A DNA stretch of 64,000 nt from OLB6 sp964620125 (GTDB lineage Bacteria; Bacteroidota; Ignavibacteria; Kapaibacteriales; Kapaibacteriaceae), in contig CAZUGQ010000005.1 of assembly GCA_964620125.1 (NCBI GenBank), positions 62,001-126,000 of the forward strand. Direction: 5' to 3'. This document shows, in pieces, positions 42,809 through 51,398 of this stretch (its first letter is position 1; every line of letters begins with the position of its first letter). A program made the translations under genes and the position numbers. Under the pieces are notes generated by a model. It did no database searches, was not told where the DNA came from, and saw only the letters and a list, made by a program, of their open reading frames with translations.

Positions 42809-44473
42809 TCAGGTTTGCAGTACACCAGTCTTGAAATCGGGTATCGACGGCACGTGCGAGGCAACGGCAATTCCCCTAGAGATAACGTCGCGGGTGTCCG
42901 TTGGTGCGATGATGCCATCGACCCATAGTCGCGAGGCTGCATACAAGGGAGTTGTTGTGCTATCGTAATGCGCTTGGATCTCTGCCAAGAGTTTGTTCTG
43001 CTGGTCCTGGGTGATGGTTTGACCCTGTTTTTCAAGGGCTGCAACTTTAATGGTGAGTAGTGTGCGAGCCGCTTGTGCCCCCCCCATCACGGCGATTTGT
43101 GCTGTAGGCCAGGCGTACATGAATCGTGGGTCATAAGCTCGTCCGCACATCGCGTAATTGCCTGCGCCGTATGAGTTTCCTACAACGATGGTGAACTTGG
43201 GTACTACGCTATTCGCAACGGCATTTACCATCTTGGCACCATCCTTGATGATTCCGCCTTGCTCTGCGCGCGTTCCAACCATGAAGCCGGTTACGTCCTG
43301 TAAAAACACAAGGGGAACACCGCGCTGATTGCAGTTCATGATGAAGCGTGCAGCCTTATCGGCACTGTCGCTGTAGATCACTCCACCAACCTGCATTTCT
43401 CCTTTGCCAGATCGAACTACCTCGCGGTTGTTAGCTACAATGCCCACTGCCCAGCCATCAATTCGGCCATATCCGCAGATAATCGAACCGCCATAACTGG
43501 GTTTGTATTCATCGAACAGACTTTCGTCAAGCAATCGTGCAAGTACCTGCCGCATGCTGTACGGCTTGGATCTGTCAGATGGTAGCAGTCCCCATAGTTC
43601 ATCCGTGGAAAAGGCAGGGGGCTTTGGCTCAGCGCGATCAAAGTGTGATTTGCGGCCTTTAGTGGGAGCAAACTTGTCTACAAGGGAACGAATGGTATCG
43701 ATGGCCTCTTCATCGGATTCCACCTTCAAGTCAACAACGCCACTAATGGAGCTGTGCATGGTTGCACCGCCAAGTGGCTCAATATCGGTACGTTCACCGA
43801 TTGCTGCCTCTACGAGTGCCGGACCTGCAAGGAATACGGAGCCTGTGCCATTTACGATAAGAGCTTCGTCGCTCATGATGGGTAGATAGGCACCGCCAGC
43901 TACACATGGTCCCATGATAGCGGCAATCTGCGGTATGCCCATAGCACTGAGCACGGCATTGTTTCGGAACTGCCGACCAAAGTGCTCCTTGTCGGGAAAA
44001 ATCTCGTCCTGCATGGGCAGGAACACTCCAGCACTGTCCACCAGGTATACGATGGGCAGGTGATTGTCGATGGCAATCTCCTGCGCACGCATGTTCTTCT
44101 TAGCGGTCATCGGGAACCAAGCACCGGCCTTCACAGTGGCATCGTTGGCTACGATAACACACTCCCTGCCTGAGATAACGCCTACACCACATACAACACC
44201 GGCACTCGGAGCACCACCCTCCTCTGCATACATTCCTTCGGCGGCAAAGAGCCCAACTTCTAGAAATGCCGTGTCCTCATCAGTGAGCATGGCAATTCGC
44301 TCCCGAGCAGTGAGTTTGCCTTTTACTTTGTGACGTTCGATGGCCTTCTTGCCACCACCCATACGTATGCGTTCGGCTATGCCATCAAGCACGCGCATGC
44401 GTTGCCGATTAGCGTCGGCATGTGCCTCAAAAGTCAGGTCGGCGGCAACGGGTGTCCCGATCAGACGCGCCAT
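42809..44473 (-). CDS. Acyl-CoA carboxylase carboxyltransferase (beta) subunit, methylcrotonyl-CoA carboxylase-like
   Basis: 554-aa biotin-dependent carboxyltransferase. N-terminal crotonase fold with GKLTARERIAMLTD and PIVYLVDSAGVFLP; the PDKEHFGRQFRNNAVLSAMG and NSYGAGNYAMCGRAYDPRFM stretches resemble the MCC beta subunit more than propionyl-CoA carboxylase. It transfers CO2 from biotin to a branched acyl-CoA. The biotin carboxylase is absent from the window, and the only biotin carrier is 10 kb away (54440-54994). It begins just after secG. A G8 tract (43078-43085) falls in the VMGGAQ codons and an AGGGGGCT octamer at 43616. Confidence 0.88.
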   Translation of the reverse strand: MARLIGTPVAADLTFEAHADANRQRMRVLDGIAERIRMGGGKKAIERHKVKGKLTARERIAMLTDEDTAFLEVGLFAAEGMYAEEGGAPSAGVVCGVGVISGRECVIVANDATVKAGAWFPMTAKKNMRAQEIAIDNHLPIVYLVDSAGVFLPMQDEIFPDKEHFGRQFRNNAVLSAMGIPQIAAIMGPCVAGGAYLPIMSDEALIVNGTGSVFLAGPALVEAAIGERTDIEPLGGATMHSSISGVVDLKVESDEEAIDTIRSLVDKFAPTKGRKSHFDRAEPKPPAFSTDELWGLLPSDRSKPYSMRQVLARLLDESLFDEYKPSYGGSIICGYGRIDGWAVGIVANNREVVRSGKGEMQVGGVIYSDSADKAARFIMNCNQRGVPLVFLQDVTGFMVGTRAEQGGIIKDGAKMVNAVANSVVPKFTIVVGNSYGAGNYAMCGRAYDPRFMYAWPTAQIAVMGGAQAARTLLTIKVAALEKQGQTITQDQQNKLLAEIQAHYDSTTTPLYAASRLWVDGIIAPTDTRDVISRGIAVASHVPSIPDFKTGVLQT

Positions 44474-44480
44474 ACCTTCG

Positions 44481-44840
44481 TCACTGTCCGGGTTGCGCTG
44501 GCTGACCTTGAGGAGCCGGTGATGGGGCTGGGGCAGGCGCGCTGTTGGGAACTGCGCTCGTTGGAATCTGTTTGCCCTGCGTTACTGGCGCCGTTTGCTC
44601 TTCAACCGATGGCAGAAAGAGCTTATTTACAAGGATGGCTATCAGCAGAATTGCTCCAGCAAGGCCTATCGTGAGGTTCTGCAAAAAGTTGCGTCCGGTG
44701 CGAACACCAAACATGCTGTTGATCTGTCCACCAAGACCACCCATCCCACTGATCATCTCGGCCTTACCCGGCTGGATGAGCACTACGAGAATGAGGAGGA
44801 TGGAGGCAAATACGGAGAGAAGGATGAGTGCTGTGTACAT
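44481..44840 (-). CDS. secG: Protein-export membrane protein SecG
   Basis: 119-aa subunit of the SecYEG translocon. Two helices are visible (residues ~2-22, and ~52-75) flanking the conserved cytoplasmic loop IQPGKAEMISGMGGLGGQ, followed by a Pro/Ala/Gln-rich C-terminal tail. ATG 44840 matches the family start; a longer ORF to 44954 is rejected. A full TTG-N19-TATTTTTG promoter ends 6 nt upstream, so this mRNA is the best leaderless candidate. Carboxylase and FAD oxidoreductase genes follow closely and may be read through. Confidence 0.92.
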   Translation of the reverse strand: MYTALILLSVFASILLILVVLIQPGKAEMISGMGGLGGQINSMFGVRTGRNFLQNLTIGLAGAILLIAILVNKLFLPSVEEQTAPVTQGKQIPTSAVPNSAPAPAPSPAPQGQPAQPGQ

Positions 44841-44846
44841 AGTCGG

Positions 44847-44876
44847 CAAAAATAAGGGTGATTGTCCGTTGCACAA
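44847..44876 (-). promoter_or_regulatory. Predicted secG promoter (TTG-N19-TATTTTTG), leaderless
   Basis: On the minus strand TTG (44876-44874), exactly 19 nt, then TATTTTTG (44854-44847): a full match to the Bacteroidota promoter. The G of the box is 6 nt from ATG 44840, so transcription would start at or next to the start codon. Confidence 0.65.
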
Positions 44877-44895
44877 TATCACATGCGGCACTGCC

Positions 44896-46005
44896 TCATG
44901 GACACTTGTACCCAACACACTTGGGTTTGGTGAAGTCCATACCGTGCTGACCATGGTAGCCGAGGAATGTATCGTATCGCTGTTCGTTCGATCGGTAGTA
45001 CGACCTCATCTCATTAATACTGCCGTAGGAATACAACCAATGAAAGTACTCCGAGAGCCAGTTGGCAGAGAGTAACTGGTCGTGAAATGAGAGTAAGTCG
45101 TTCGGATACCTTGCAACGTATCCCGCTTCATGCCAACCCTTAACAACGGCTACTCGCAGTTCCACCATCTGGGACAGGGAGAGTGCCTTCGATTCTTTCA
45201 GATTCCATTTCTTTGAAAGTGCGGCAAGCGACGTAGCAACGGTAAACTCATACGCCGTAGGAAAATTCATGACGGCTGGACCAAGCGGCGAGGGTTCGCT
45301 CAAGAGGTCGTCCGACGCTAGGTTGATTGGGTCGTTGGTTCCTGGCTTTATGCTTGCATTCCACGTATCAAACAGCAGCTTGCTTATCTCACCTGTTCGA
45401 TCCGTTGCAGACTCGAAATTCAGAAAGAGTTCTCCATAAAACAGTGCCCAGAATCGATATCGGGAATTGGCGAAGGTCTTACAAATCTGATAGTAGTTAC
45501 TTGCAAAGGTTGGTTCAACACGTGTACCTCGAATCCACCAATCGAGTGCGGCCGCCTGATTGGCATCTAGATAGCTACTGTTACCCAGTTCGTAGTGCAA
45601 ACGTCCGCTTGTTGGATATACCTGCAAACCTTCGCGATAACATCGGCGTGCCGACGATGTGTCGTTGAGGAAGTCATAACAATTGCCAAGCAACTGGTAG
45701 CCGCGGTCGAACAGCAGAGTGTCTTTGTGAATTGGCGTGAGTTCTTCAATTGCCTTTCGGTACTGTTGTTTCATCATGTAGCAGATGGCCCGTTCATAGA
45801 GATACTGCGAGAATCCCGGACGAAGTCGTATTGCTTCGTTCCACTCTCGAATTGCCTCATCCGGTAGATTGCGGTCCATGAAGTCCACGGCCTTTCGAAC
45901 AACCTGCTCGATACGAGCAGTATCGAGCGTTTGTGAGGTCATGACCACTGTGCTGGACACAACAGCAAGTACACTAAATAGCAGAACAACGGGGAGTCGG
46001 TTCAT
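44896..46005 (-). CDS. Exported TPR-containing protein
   Basis: 369-aa protein starting at ATG 46005. A signal peptide (RLPVVLLFSVLAVVSSTVV) is followed by three or four tetratricopeptide repeats in residues ~30-150 (AIREWNEAIRLRPGFSQYLY, LLGNCYDFLNDTSSARRCY), then a helical C-terminal region with no recognised domain and a Cys-containing end (KPKCVGYKCP). Function unknown. Its start is divergent from the TraB-like gene, only 14 nt apart, so the two promoters must overlap each other's 5' ends. Confidence 0.78.
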   Translation of the reverse strand: MNRLPVVLLFSVLAVVSSTVVMTSQTLDTARIEQVVRKAVDFMDRNLPDEAIREWNEAIRLRPGFSQYLYERAICYMMKQQYRKAIEELTPIHKDTLLFDRGYQLLGNCYDFLNDTSSARRCYREGLQVYPTSGRLHYELGNSSYLDANQAAALDWWIRGTRVEPTFASNYYQICKTFANSRYRFWALFYGELFLNFESATDRTGEISKLLFDTWNASIKPGTNDPINLASDDLLSEPSPLGPAVMNFPTAYEFTVATSLAALSKKWNLKESKALSLSQMVELRVAVVKGWHEAGYVARYPNDLLSFHDQLLSANWLSEYFHWLYSYGSINEMRSYYRSNEQRYDTFLGYHGQHGMDFTKPKCVGYKCP

Positions 46006-46019
46006 TGGCAAGCAATGTA

Positions 46020-46946
46020 ATGATGAGGTATGGAGTAGCAGCGATGACGTGTCTTGTCCTGCTGCAGTGCGCGAGTTCGTGTGCAAGTGGTGGGAATAAC
46101 AACACCGACCGGGCTCGGTTTCAGGAAAACAGTCTGCTTTGGATAGTACAGGCTTCCAATGGAGCTACCAGCTATGTGTTTGGTACCATCCATATCGCCG
46201 TTAGCTCCACGTATGTTCAACGAGATACCGTTTTAAAGGCACTCGCTGCATCTACTCTGTTCTTCGCAGAGATTGATCTTGATTCTGCCACACAGATGTC
46301 CAACATTAGTAAGATGCTGCTACCTGATGGAAAAACGCTTGCCGACTTCTTTACGCCGGAGGAGATGCAGGAACTGCGCTCGGCACTTGATGATCGCTTG
46401 GGACCAATGGCTTCGATGGCTGAGCGCATGCGGCCGGGTGCCCTGATCGGGCTTCTCATGCTGGATTTGGATGCCATTACGGGTGAAGCTGTGCTGGGCA
46501 TGGATCAATTTCTTTGGCAGCAAGCCACATCGTTGGGAATTCAACGGCGCGGGATCGAAACCGTTGCAGAGCAGTTAGCCTTGCTCGACAGCATTCCGGC
46601 CCGCATGATTCTAGAGGTCATTCGCGATACCACTACCAACACTGCCATTCATGATCTTCTCGATGCGTATGCACGAGAAGATCTATCGAGCATCGTGCAC
46701 ATGGTTGATAGTCTAAGTTCCATCGAGACGTTCATGATGAAAGTGAACGACGATAGAAACGTTCGCATTGCAGAACGGCTTCTGACTCCACTTGAACGGG
46801 GAGGCGCGTTCATTGCCGTTGGAGCAGCACATCTTGGCGGCACACAGGGCCTGCTTGCTGAACTCGATAGAATGGGGTTCCGTGTGCGACCGGTCATCGG
46901 CGGGGAACGCAGCCAATGGCTACTGAACGGCAACAGTCAAAGGTAG
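46020..46946 (+). CDS. TraB/GumN-family protein, probable lipoprotein
   Basis: 308-aa protein. The N-terminus (MTCLVLLQCASSCASGG) looks like a lipoprotein or signal peptide. The TraB/GumN core is visible: SYVFGTIHIA near residue 45, the FAEIDLDS glutamate, and the C-terminal AFIAVGAAHLGG; these Glu/His/Gly residues are conserved in the family and include the histidine positions proposed for metalloprotease activity in the Tiki branch. ATG 46020 or 46023 is chosen over an upstream TTG at 46005. It ends exactly one base before the oppF stop. Confidence 0.85.
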   Translation: MMRYGVAAMTCLVLLQCASSCASGGNNNTDRARFQENSLLWIVQASNGATSYVFGTIHIAVSSTYVQRDTVLKALAASTLFFAEIDLDSATQMSNISKMLLPDGKTLADFFTPEEMQELRSALDDRLGPMASMAERMRPGALIGLLMLDLDAITGEAVLGMDQFLWQQATSLGIQRRGIETVAEQLALLDSIPARMILEVIRDTTTNTAIHDLLDAYAREDLSSIVHMVDSLSSIETFMMKVNDDRNVRIAERLLTPLERGGAFIAVGAAHLGGTQGLLAELDRMGFRVRPVIGGERSQWLLNGNSQR

Positions 46947-47975
46947 CTAGTCCACATACGGACAGGCTACGTGGGCACCACTTGCTTTAACAGCTAGTGT
47001 TGGCGTAAACGTTGCACATTCTGAACGTGCGATTGGACATCGTGTACGGAAGCCACATCCCGATGGTTTGTTGCGTGGTGTTGGGATGTCGCCCTGCAGA
47101 ATGATACGTTCCTTGTCGGTGCGTGTAGGGTCTGGTTCCGGTACTGCCGAAATCAATGAGCGAGTGTATGGATGTGTTGGGTTGAAGTATACTTGATCGG
47201 CAGTTCCAATCTCTACGATGTTGCCAAGGTACATCACAGCAATGCGTTCTGAGATGTGATACACCACGCTCAGATCGTGCGCTATGAAAAGGTACGACAG
47301 TCCAAACTCGGCACGAAGGTCGTCCATGAGATTGATTACTTGTGCCTGAACAGAAACATCGAGAGCAGATACAGGTTCGTCGCATACGATGAGGGCCGGG
47401 TTTGTGGCCAACGCCCGTGCTATACCGATTCGTTGCCGCTGTCCACCGGAGAATTCATGTGGAAACCTCGAAGCATACTCTGGCTGCAAACCTACCTTCT
47501 GAAGGAGCGAGATTACTCGATCCTCCACTTCGTTTTTTGACAGACCCTTAAGGTGTAGTTCGAGGGGCTCACTAATAATCTGCCGCACACTCAACCGCTG
47601 ATTGAGTGATGAATACGGATCTTGGAAGATCATCTGTATAGCTCTGCGATGCGGCAACATCTCGCGCTTATTAAGGTGCAGTAGGTCTGTTCCTTGTCCG
47701 TGTTCGTTGATGTAGGTTACTGAGCCGCTCAGGTGAACGTCGGGTGAGACATGCCGCAGAACATTCACGATGGCTCGCCCAACGGTAGTCTTACCGCAGC
47801 CCGACTCCCCTACCAGTCCCAACGTCTCACCTCGTTGCATACCGAAGGTCACGCCATCAACAGCTTTTACGTCGGCTACCTTGCGCTGGAATACGCCTCC
47901 ATACACGGGGAAGTACACCTTCAGATCCTGCACCTCCAACAAGGCCTTTCCCGCCATGGGTGTGGTTTCGCTCAT
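46947..47975 (-). CDS. Oligopeptide ABC transporter ATP-binding protein (OppF-like)
   Basis: 342-aa ABC ATPase. Walker A GESGCGKTT near residue 60, the conserved GRAIVNVLRHV insert, signature FSGGQRQRIGIARAL near 170, Walker B LIVCDEPVSALD near 190, and the C-terminal CGFRTRCPIA oligopeptide-transporter motif with paired cysteines. Start ATG 47975 overlaps the oppD stop by 4 nt; the longer ORF to 48008 is rejected. It energises the permeases encoded upstream. Confidence 0.93.
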   Translation of the reverse strand: MSETTPMAGKALLEVQDLKVYFPVYGGVFQRKVADVKAVDGVTFGMQRGETLGLVGESGCGKTTVGRAIVNVLRHVSPDVHLSGSVTYINEHGQGTDLLHLNKREMLPHRRAIQMIFQDPYSSLNQRLSVRQIISEPLELHLKGLSKNEVEDRVISLLQKVGLQPEYASRFPHEFSGGQRQRIGIARALATNPALIVCDEPVSALDVSVQAQVINLMDDLRAEFGLSYLFIAHDLSVVYHISERIAVMYLGNIVEIGTADQVYFNPTHPYTRSLISAVPEPDPTRTDKERIILQGDIPTPRNKPSGCGFRTRCPIARSECATFTPTLAVKASGAHVACPYVD

Positions 47976-48982
47976 GCCATGGCTCCTTCTTGAGCTACGA
48001 GATGACATCGCACGCTGTGACCCTGTGCAATCTCGATCAGTGGTGGTTCAACAACGTCGCACTTGTCAATCTTTACGGGGCAGCGCGTGCAGAACTTGCA
48101 TCCCTGGGGCAAGTTCATGATGCTTGGAACGTTGCCAGGTATTGCTTTCAGCTTTTCTCTGTGCTGCCGTTCGCGTTCCGGACGGGGAATAGAGGCAAGG
48201 AGCCCTTGTGTATACGGATGTCTTGGATTGGCGAATAGTTCGTGTACGCTGGCTACTTCCTGAATCTTGCCACCGTACATAACAATGACGCGCTTACATA
48301 CCTCTGCAACCACAGCAAGATCGTGGGTAATCAGCACGATGGCTGCGTCTTCCCTCTTTTTCTTCAGTTCAAGCATCAGATCAAGGATCTGCGCCTGTAT
48401 GGTCACGTCCAATGCAGTTGTTGGTTCATCTGCGATCAGCAACGAAGGATTGCAGGCCAAAGCGATGGCAATCATCACCCTTTGCCGCATGCCTCCTGAA
48501 AACTGGTGAGGGAAGTCATGGATTCGTTTATCAGGATCCGGGATACCCACAAGACGCAGCATCTCAACAGCCCGAATCATCGCTTCTTTTTCCGACACCC
48601 TCATGTGGGTTTGAACAACCTCCGCGATCTGCATACCAACCCGGAACACTGGGTTCAGACTGGTCATCGGTTCCTGGAATATCATCGCAATCTCTCGTCC
48701 GCGGATGGTATACATCTCCTCGTAAGAGAGTTTGGTGATGTCCTTGCCTTTAAACAGAATCTCCCCCCCCATGATTCGGCCCGGAGGATCAGGGATCAAT
48801 CGCAGCAGAGACAGCGCTGTGACACTCTTGCCGCTGCCGCTCTCACCTACGATGCCAAGCACTTCGCCCTGGTTGATAGTGAAACTCACGCCATCCACAG
48901 CCTTGGCCCACGTGCCTTCGATGTCGAAGTACGTTTTCAGGTCTCGAACCTCCAGTAGCGGGGATGATTGCACGTTAGACAT
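47972..48982 (-). CDS. Oligopeptide ABC transporter ATP-binding protein (OppD-like)
   Basis: 336-aa ABC ATPase of the peptide-importer type. Walker A GESGSGKS near residue 45, FSGGMRQRVMIAIAL near 155, Walker B LLIADEPTTALD near 175, and the C-terminal KFCTRCPVKIDKC cysteine cluster. It pairs with the OppF-like ATPase as a heterodimer. It starts 11 nt after the permease stop. A G8 tract lies within the coding strand at 48763-48770, and an AGGGGGCT octamer (48988) falls in the junction with the permease gene. Confidence 0.93.
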   Translation of the reverse strand: MSNVQSSPLLEVRDLKTYFDIEGTWAKAVDGVSFTINQGEVLGIVGESGSGKSVTALSLLRLIPDPPGRIMGGEILFKGKDITKLSYEEMYTIRGREIAMIFQEPMTSLNPVFRVGMQIAEVVQTHMRVSEKEAMIRAVEMLRLVGIPDPDKRIHDFPHQFSGGMRQRVMIAIALACNPSLLIADEPTTALDVTIQAQILDLMLELKKKREDAAIVLITHDLAVVAEVCKRVIVMYGGKIQEVASVHELFANPRHPYTQGLLASIPRPERERQHREKLKAIPGNVPSIMNLPQGCKFCTRCPVKIDKCDVVEPPLIEIAQGHSVRCHLVAQEGAMA

Positions 48983-48993
48983 AGCGAAGGGGG

Positions 48994-50109
48994 CTATCGC
49001 AGTCGCGAGAAAACTTTCGGATCGAAAGCTTCACGTACTGCTTCACCGATGAATACAGTGAGAAGCAAGGTGAAGAACAACGCTGTTAATGGGGCAACAA
49101 CAAGCCACCACATGTTTGTGGTTAGGAACTGCAAACCCAGGCCAACCATTTCTCCCCAGGAGGGTGTTGGCGGTGGCAATCCAAAACCAAGGAAGTCCAG
49201 GCTTACGAGGGCCGATATACCTCCGATGATGGAGAATGGGAAGTAGGTGATGATTGGTACAAGGCTATTCGGAAGGATGTGGCGGAACAGAATCGTTCGT
49301 GTAGGAACTCCAATGCTTACGGCTGCAGCTACGTAGTCCTTTCCCTTCTCCCGGAGGAACTCGGCCCGGATAAGCCAGCAGATGCCTATCCAGCTAGTGA
49401 TTGACAGCAGACCGAGAAGCAGTAAAAAGTTCGGGGTAGTTAGGCTCACAACAATGATGATGATGAAGAGCGTTGGCAACGTGTACCATATCTCAATCAC
49501 TCGTTGCAGGATTGTGTCGAACCAGCCTCCACGATAGCCACTGATCATTCCAAGTGTGATTCCAATGAAATACTCAAGGATGGCAAGTGCGAGGGCGAAG
49601 GACAAACTCACGTTAAATCCGTAAGCCATCCGTGCAAACACATCTCTACCGCGGTCATCAGTTCCAAACCACCGCAAGCCCCCTGCCGCGTCCTTTGCGA
49701 ATGGAGCAAGAAACTGCTGATTGCCGGCCGTCGTGATATCCTCTATGGGATCGTATGGATACAACGGGAGAAGTATGAAATTACCCGATTGCTCCTGCTC
49801 CCAACGTTTAGCTAGTTCGCGATAGTTCACCTCTCCCTGTTCACCAGCGATGCCAAACTCTTCACCACTGTGGAAGAATGAAGCTCCGAACAACTCAGCA
49901 ACGGCTGGAAAGTACCACGTTCCCTTGTACTGAACAGCTAGGGCGGTGTTGTTCACGAATAAGGGCAACAACCAGCTTAGTCCGTAAGCCACGGAGAGAA
50001 TGATGAGTGACACATAACCGCGGCGAAGAGACTTAAACTTCTTCCACCGCCGTTGCAGGATTGATACGCTCTGCTGCGTTTTTGGGGTCGTGCTGCCTGT
50101 TGTTCCCAT
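48994..50109 (-). CDS. YejE/OppC-type peptide ABC transporter permease
   Basis: 371-aa permease. Unlike ordinary OppC it carries a long periplasmic insert between helices 1 and 2 (residues ~60-150, containing YKGTWYFPAVAELFGASFFH and an LLPLYPYDPIED stretch), the hallmark of YejE. The EAA-type loop AEFLREKGKDYVAAAVSIGV is near 250. ATG 50109 is selected; a longer ORF to 50187 is not supported. It begins 1 nt after the YejB-like stop. Octamer at 49677. Confidence 0.9.
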   Translation of the reverse strand: MGTTGSTTPKTQQSVSILQRRWKKFKSLRRGYVSLIILSVAYGLSWLLPLFVNNTALAVQYKGTWYFPAVAELFGASFFHSGEEFGIAGEQGEVNYRELAKRWEQEQSGNFILLPLYPYDPIEDITTAGNQQFLAPFAKDAAGGLRWFGTDDRGRDVFARMAYGFNVSLSFALALAILEYFIGITLGMISGYRGGWFDTILQRVIEIWYTLPTLFIIIIVVSLTTPNFLLLLGLLSITSWIGICWLIRAEFLREKGKDYVAAAVSIGVPTRTILFRHILPNSLVPIITYFPFSIIGGISALVSLDFLGFGLPPPTPSWGEMVGLGLQFLTTNMWWLVVAPLTALFFTLLLTVFIGEAVREAFDPKVFSRLR

Positions 50110-50110
50110 G

Positions 50111-51355
50111 CTACTTGAAGCGAATTCGTGGGTCAACCAAAGCCAACACAAAGTCGGAAATAATATTGCCAAGAAGCAGAGTTGCAACGCTGATCACGGC
50201 GAAGGCAAACACCACAGGGTAGTCGCGTGCAAGCACAGACATGTACGACAATCTTCCGATACCATCGATGTTAAAAACGTATTCAATGAGGAAAGAGCCT
50301 GCAAGGAAAATGCTGATAATAAACCCGGCGCGTGCGGCAAGTGGAATGATGCTATTGCGAAACGCATGGAGCCAGATAACGCGGTTTTCTCTGAGTCCTT
50401 TTGCATACGCCGTGCGCACGTAATCCATACCGAGGTTCTCGAGAAGGGAATTCTTCATCAGCATCGACAATGAGGCAATACCCGCCGTACTGTATGCGAT
50501 AATGGGCAGAACGAAATGTTGAGCACGGTCAAGGATTTTAGAGCCAAGCTCCAAATTGTCATAGTCGGCACTTTGAAAGTTGCCGAGCGGAAGGATGGGA
50601 AAAAACGCTTGCGTGGCAAAAAACATCAAGAGCAGCGCGCCCAACGCCCACCCAGGAAGGGAGTTGAAGGCGAAGATTCCGAATGATGTAGCCACGTCGA
50701 AGGTAGACTTGTGGCGCAATGCCTTCTGAATCCCAAGGTACAGTGCAACTACATAGCTTATAATGAAGCCAATAAGACCGAATTGTATGGAGATCGGAAG
50801 CCGACTCTTGATGAGATCGACAACAGGTTCACGGAATACGAATGAATTGCCGAGATACCCTGTGAAAATTCCGGCAAACTTCGTTCGATACACATAGGAG
50901 TTCCAGGTTCCATCTTCAAGCTTTGTACTGGCAACCTTCCATTCGGACGCGATGGTTGTTGTGTCGGTGGCTTTGAAGGGTATGAGACGGTTACCCACTT
51001 TGCGCACAACGATGCGTTCTCCGTTCCCAACCAATCGAGGCTCACCCACCGACACCGTGTACTGGTCTACCTCACGTTCCCACAACCCAAGCCAAACAAG
51101 GTACTGTTGCCAGAGTGGCTTGTCGAAACCATAATAGCGCTTGAGTTCCTCAATAGCCTTGGGAGGCACCGTTTGCTCGCCGGAACTGGCAAGTCCGCCG
51201 CCGCCACCACGTTCTGCCGACGCAACCTTTAATTGCTGGATCTGCTGCTGCAACGGGCCGCCAGGGGCCAACTGTACGATCATGAATACTACAATCGTAC
51301 AGCCGAAGAACGTTGGAATGGCTAACAAAAGCCTACGAACAAAATAGGTTAGCAT
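50111..51355 (-). CDS. YejB/OppB-type peptide ABC transporter permease
   Basis: 414-aa permease. N-terminal YFVRRLLLAIPTFFGCTIVV and VQLAPGGPLQQQ are close to YejB; six helices follow, with the EAA loop LENLGMDYVRTAYAKGLREN near residue 310. A glutamine/serine-rich, glycine-rich insert (KVASAERGGGGGLASSGEQ) is longer than in E. coli YejB. It follows the binding-protein gene by 43 nt and forms the heterodimeric pore with the YejE-like permease. Confidence 0.9.
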   Translation of the reverse strand: MLTYFVRRLLLAIPTFFGCTIVVFMIVQLAPGGPLQQQIQQLKVASAERGGGGGLASSGEQTVPPKAIEELKRYYGFDKPLWQQYLVWLGLWEREVDQYTVSVGEPRLVGNGERIVVRKVGNRLIPFKATDTTTIASEWKVASTKLEDGTWNSYVYRTKFAGIFTGYLGNSFVFREPVVDLIKSRLPISIQFGLIGFIISYVVALYLGIQKALRHKSTFDVATSFGIFAFNSLPGWALGALLLMFFATQAFFPILPLGNFQSADYDNLELGSKILDRAQHFVLPIIAYSTAGIASLSMLMKNSLLENLGMDYVRTAYAKGLRENRVIWLHAFRNSIIPLAARAGFIISIFLAGSFLIEYVFNIDGIGRLSYMSVLARDYPVVFAFAVISVATLLLGNIISDFVLALVDPRIRFK

Positions 51356-51398
51356 TCCTGTTTGCCAGAATTACAATCGTTGAAATGCCAGAGGCTCA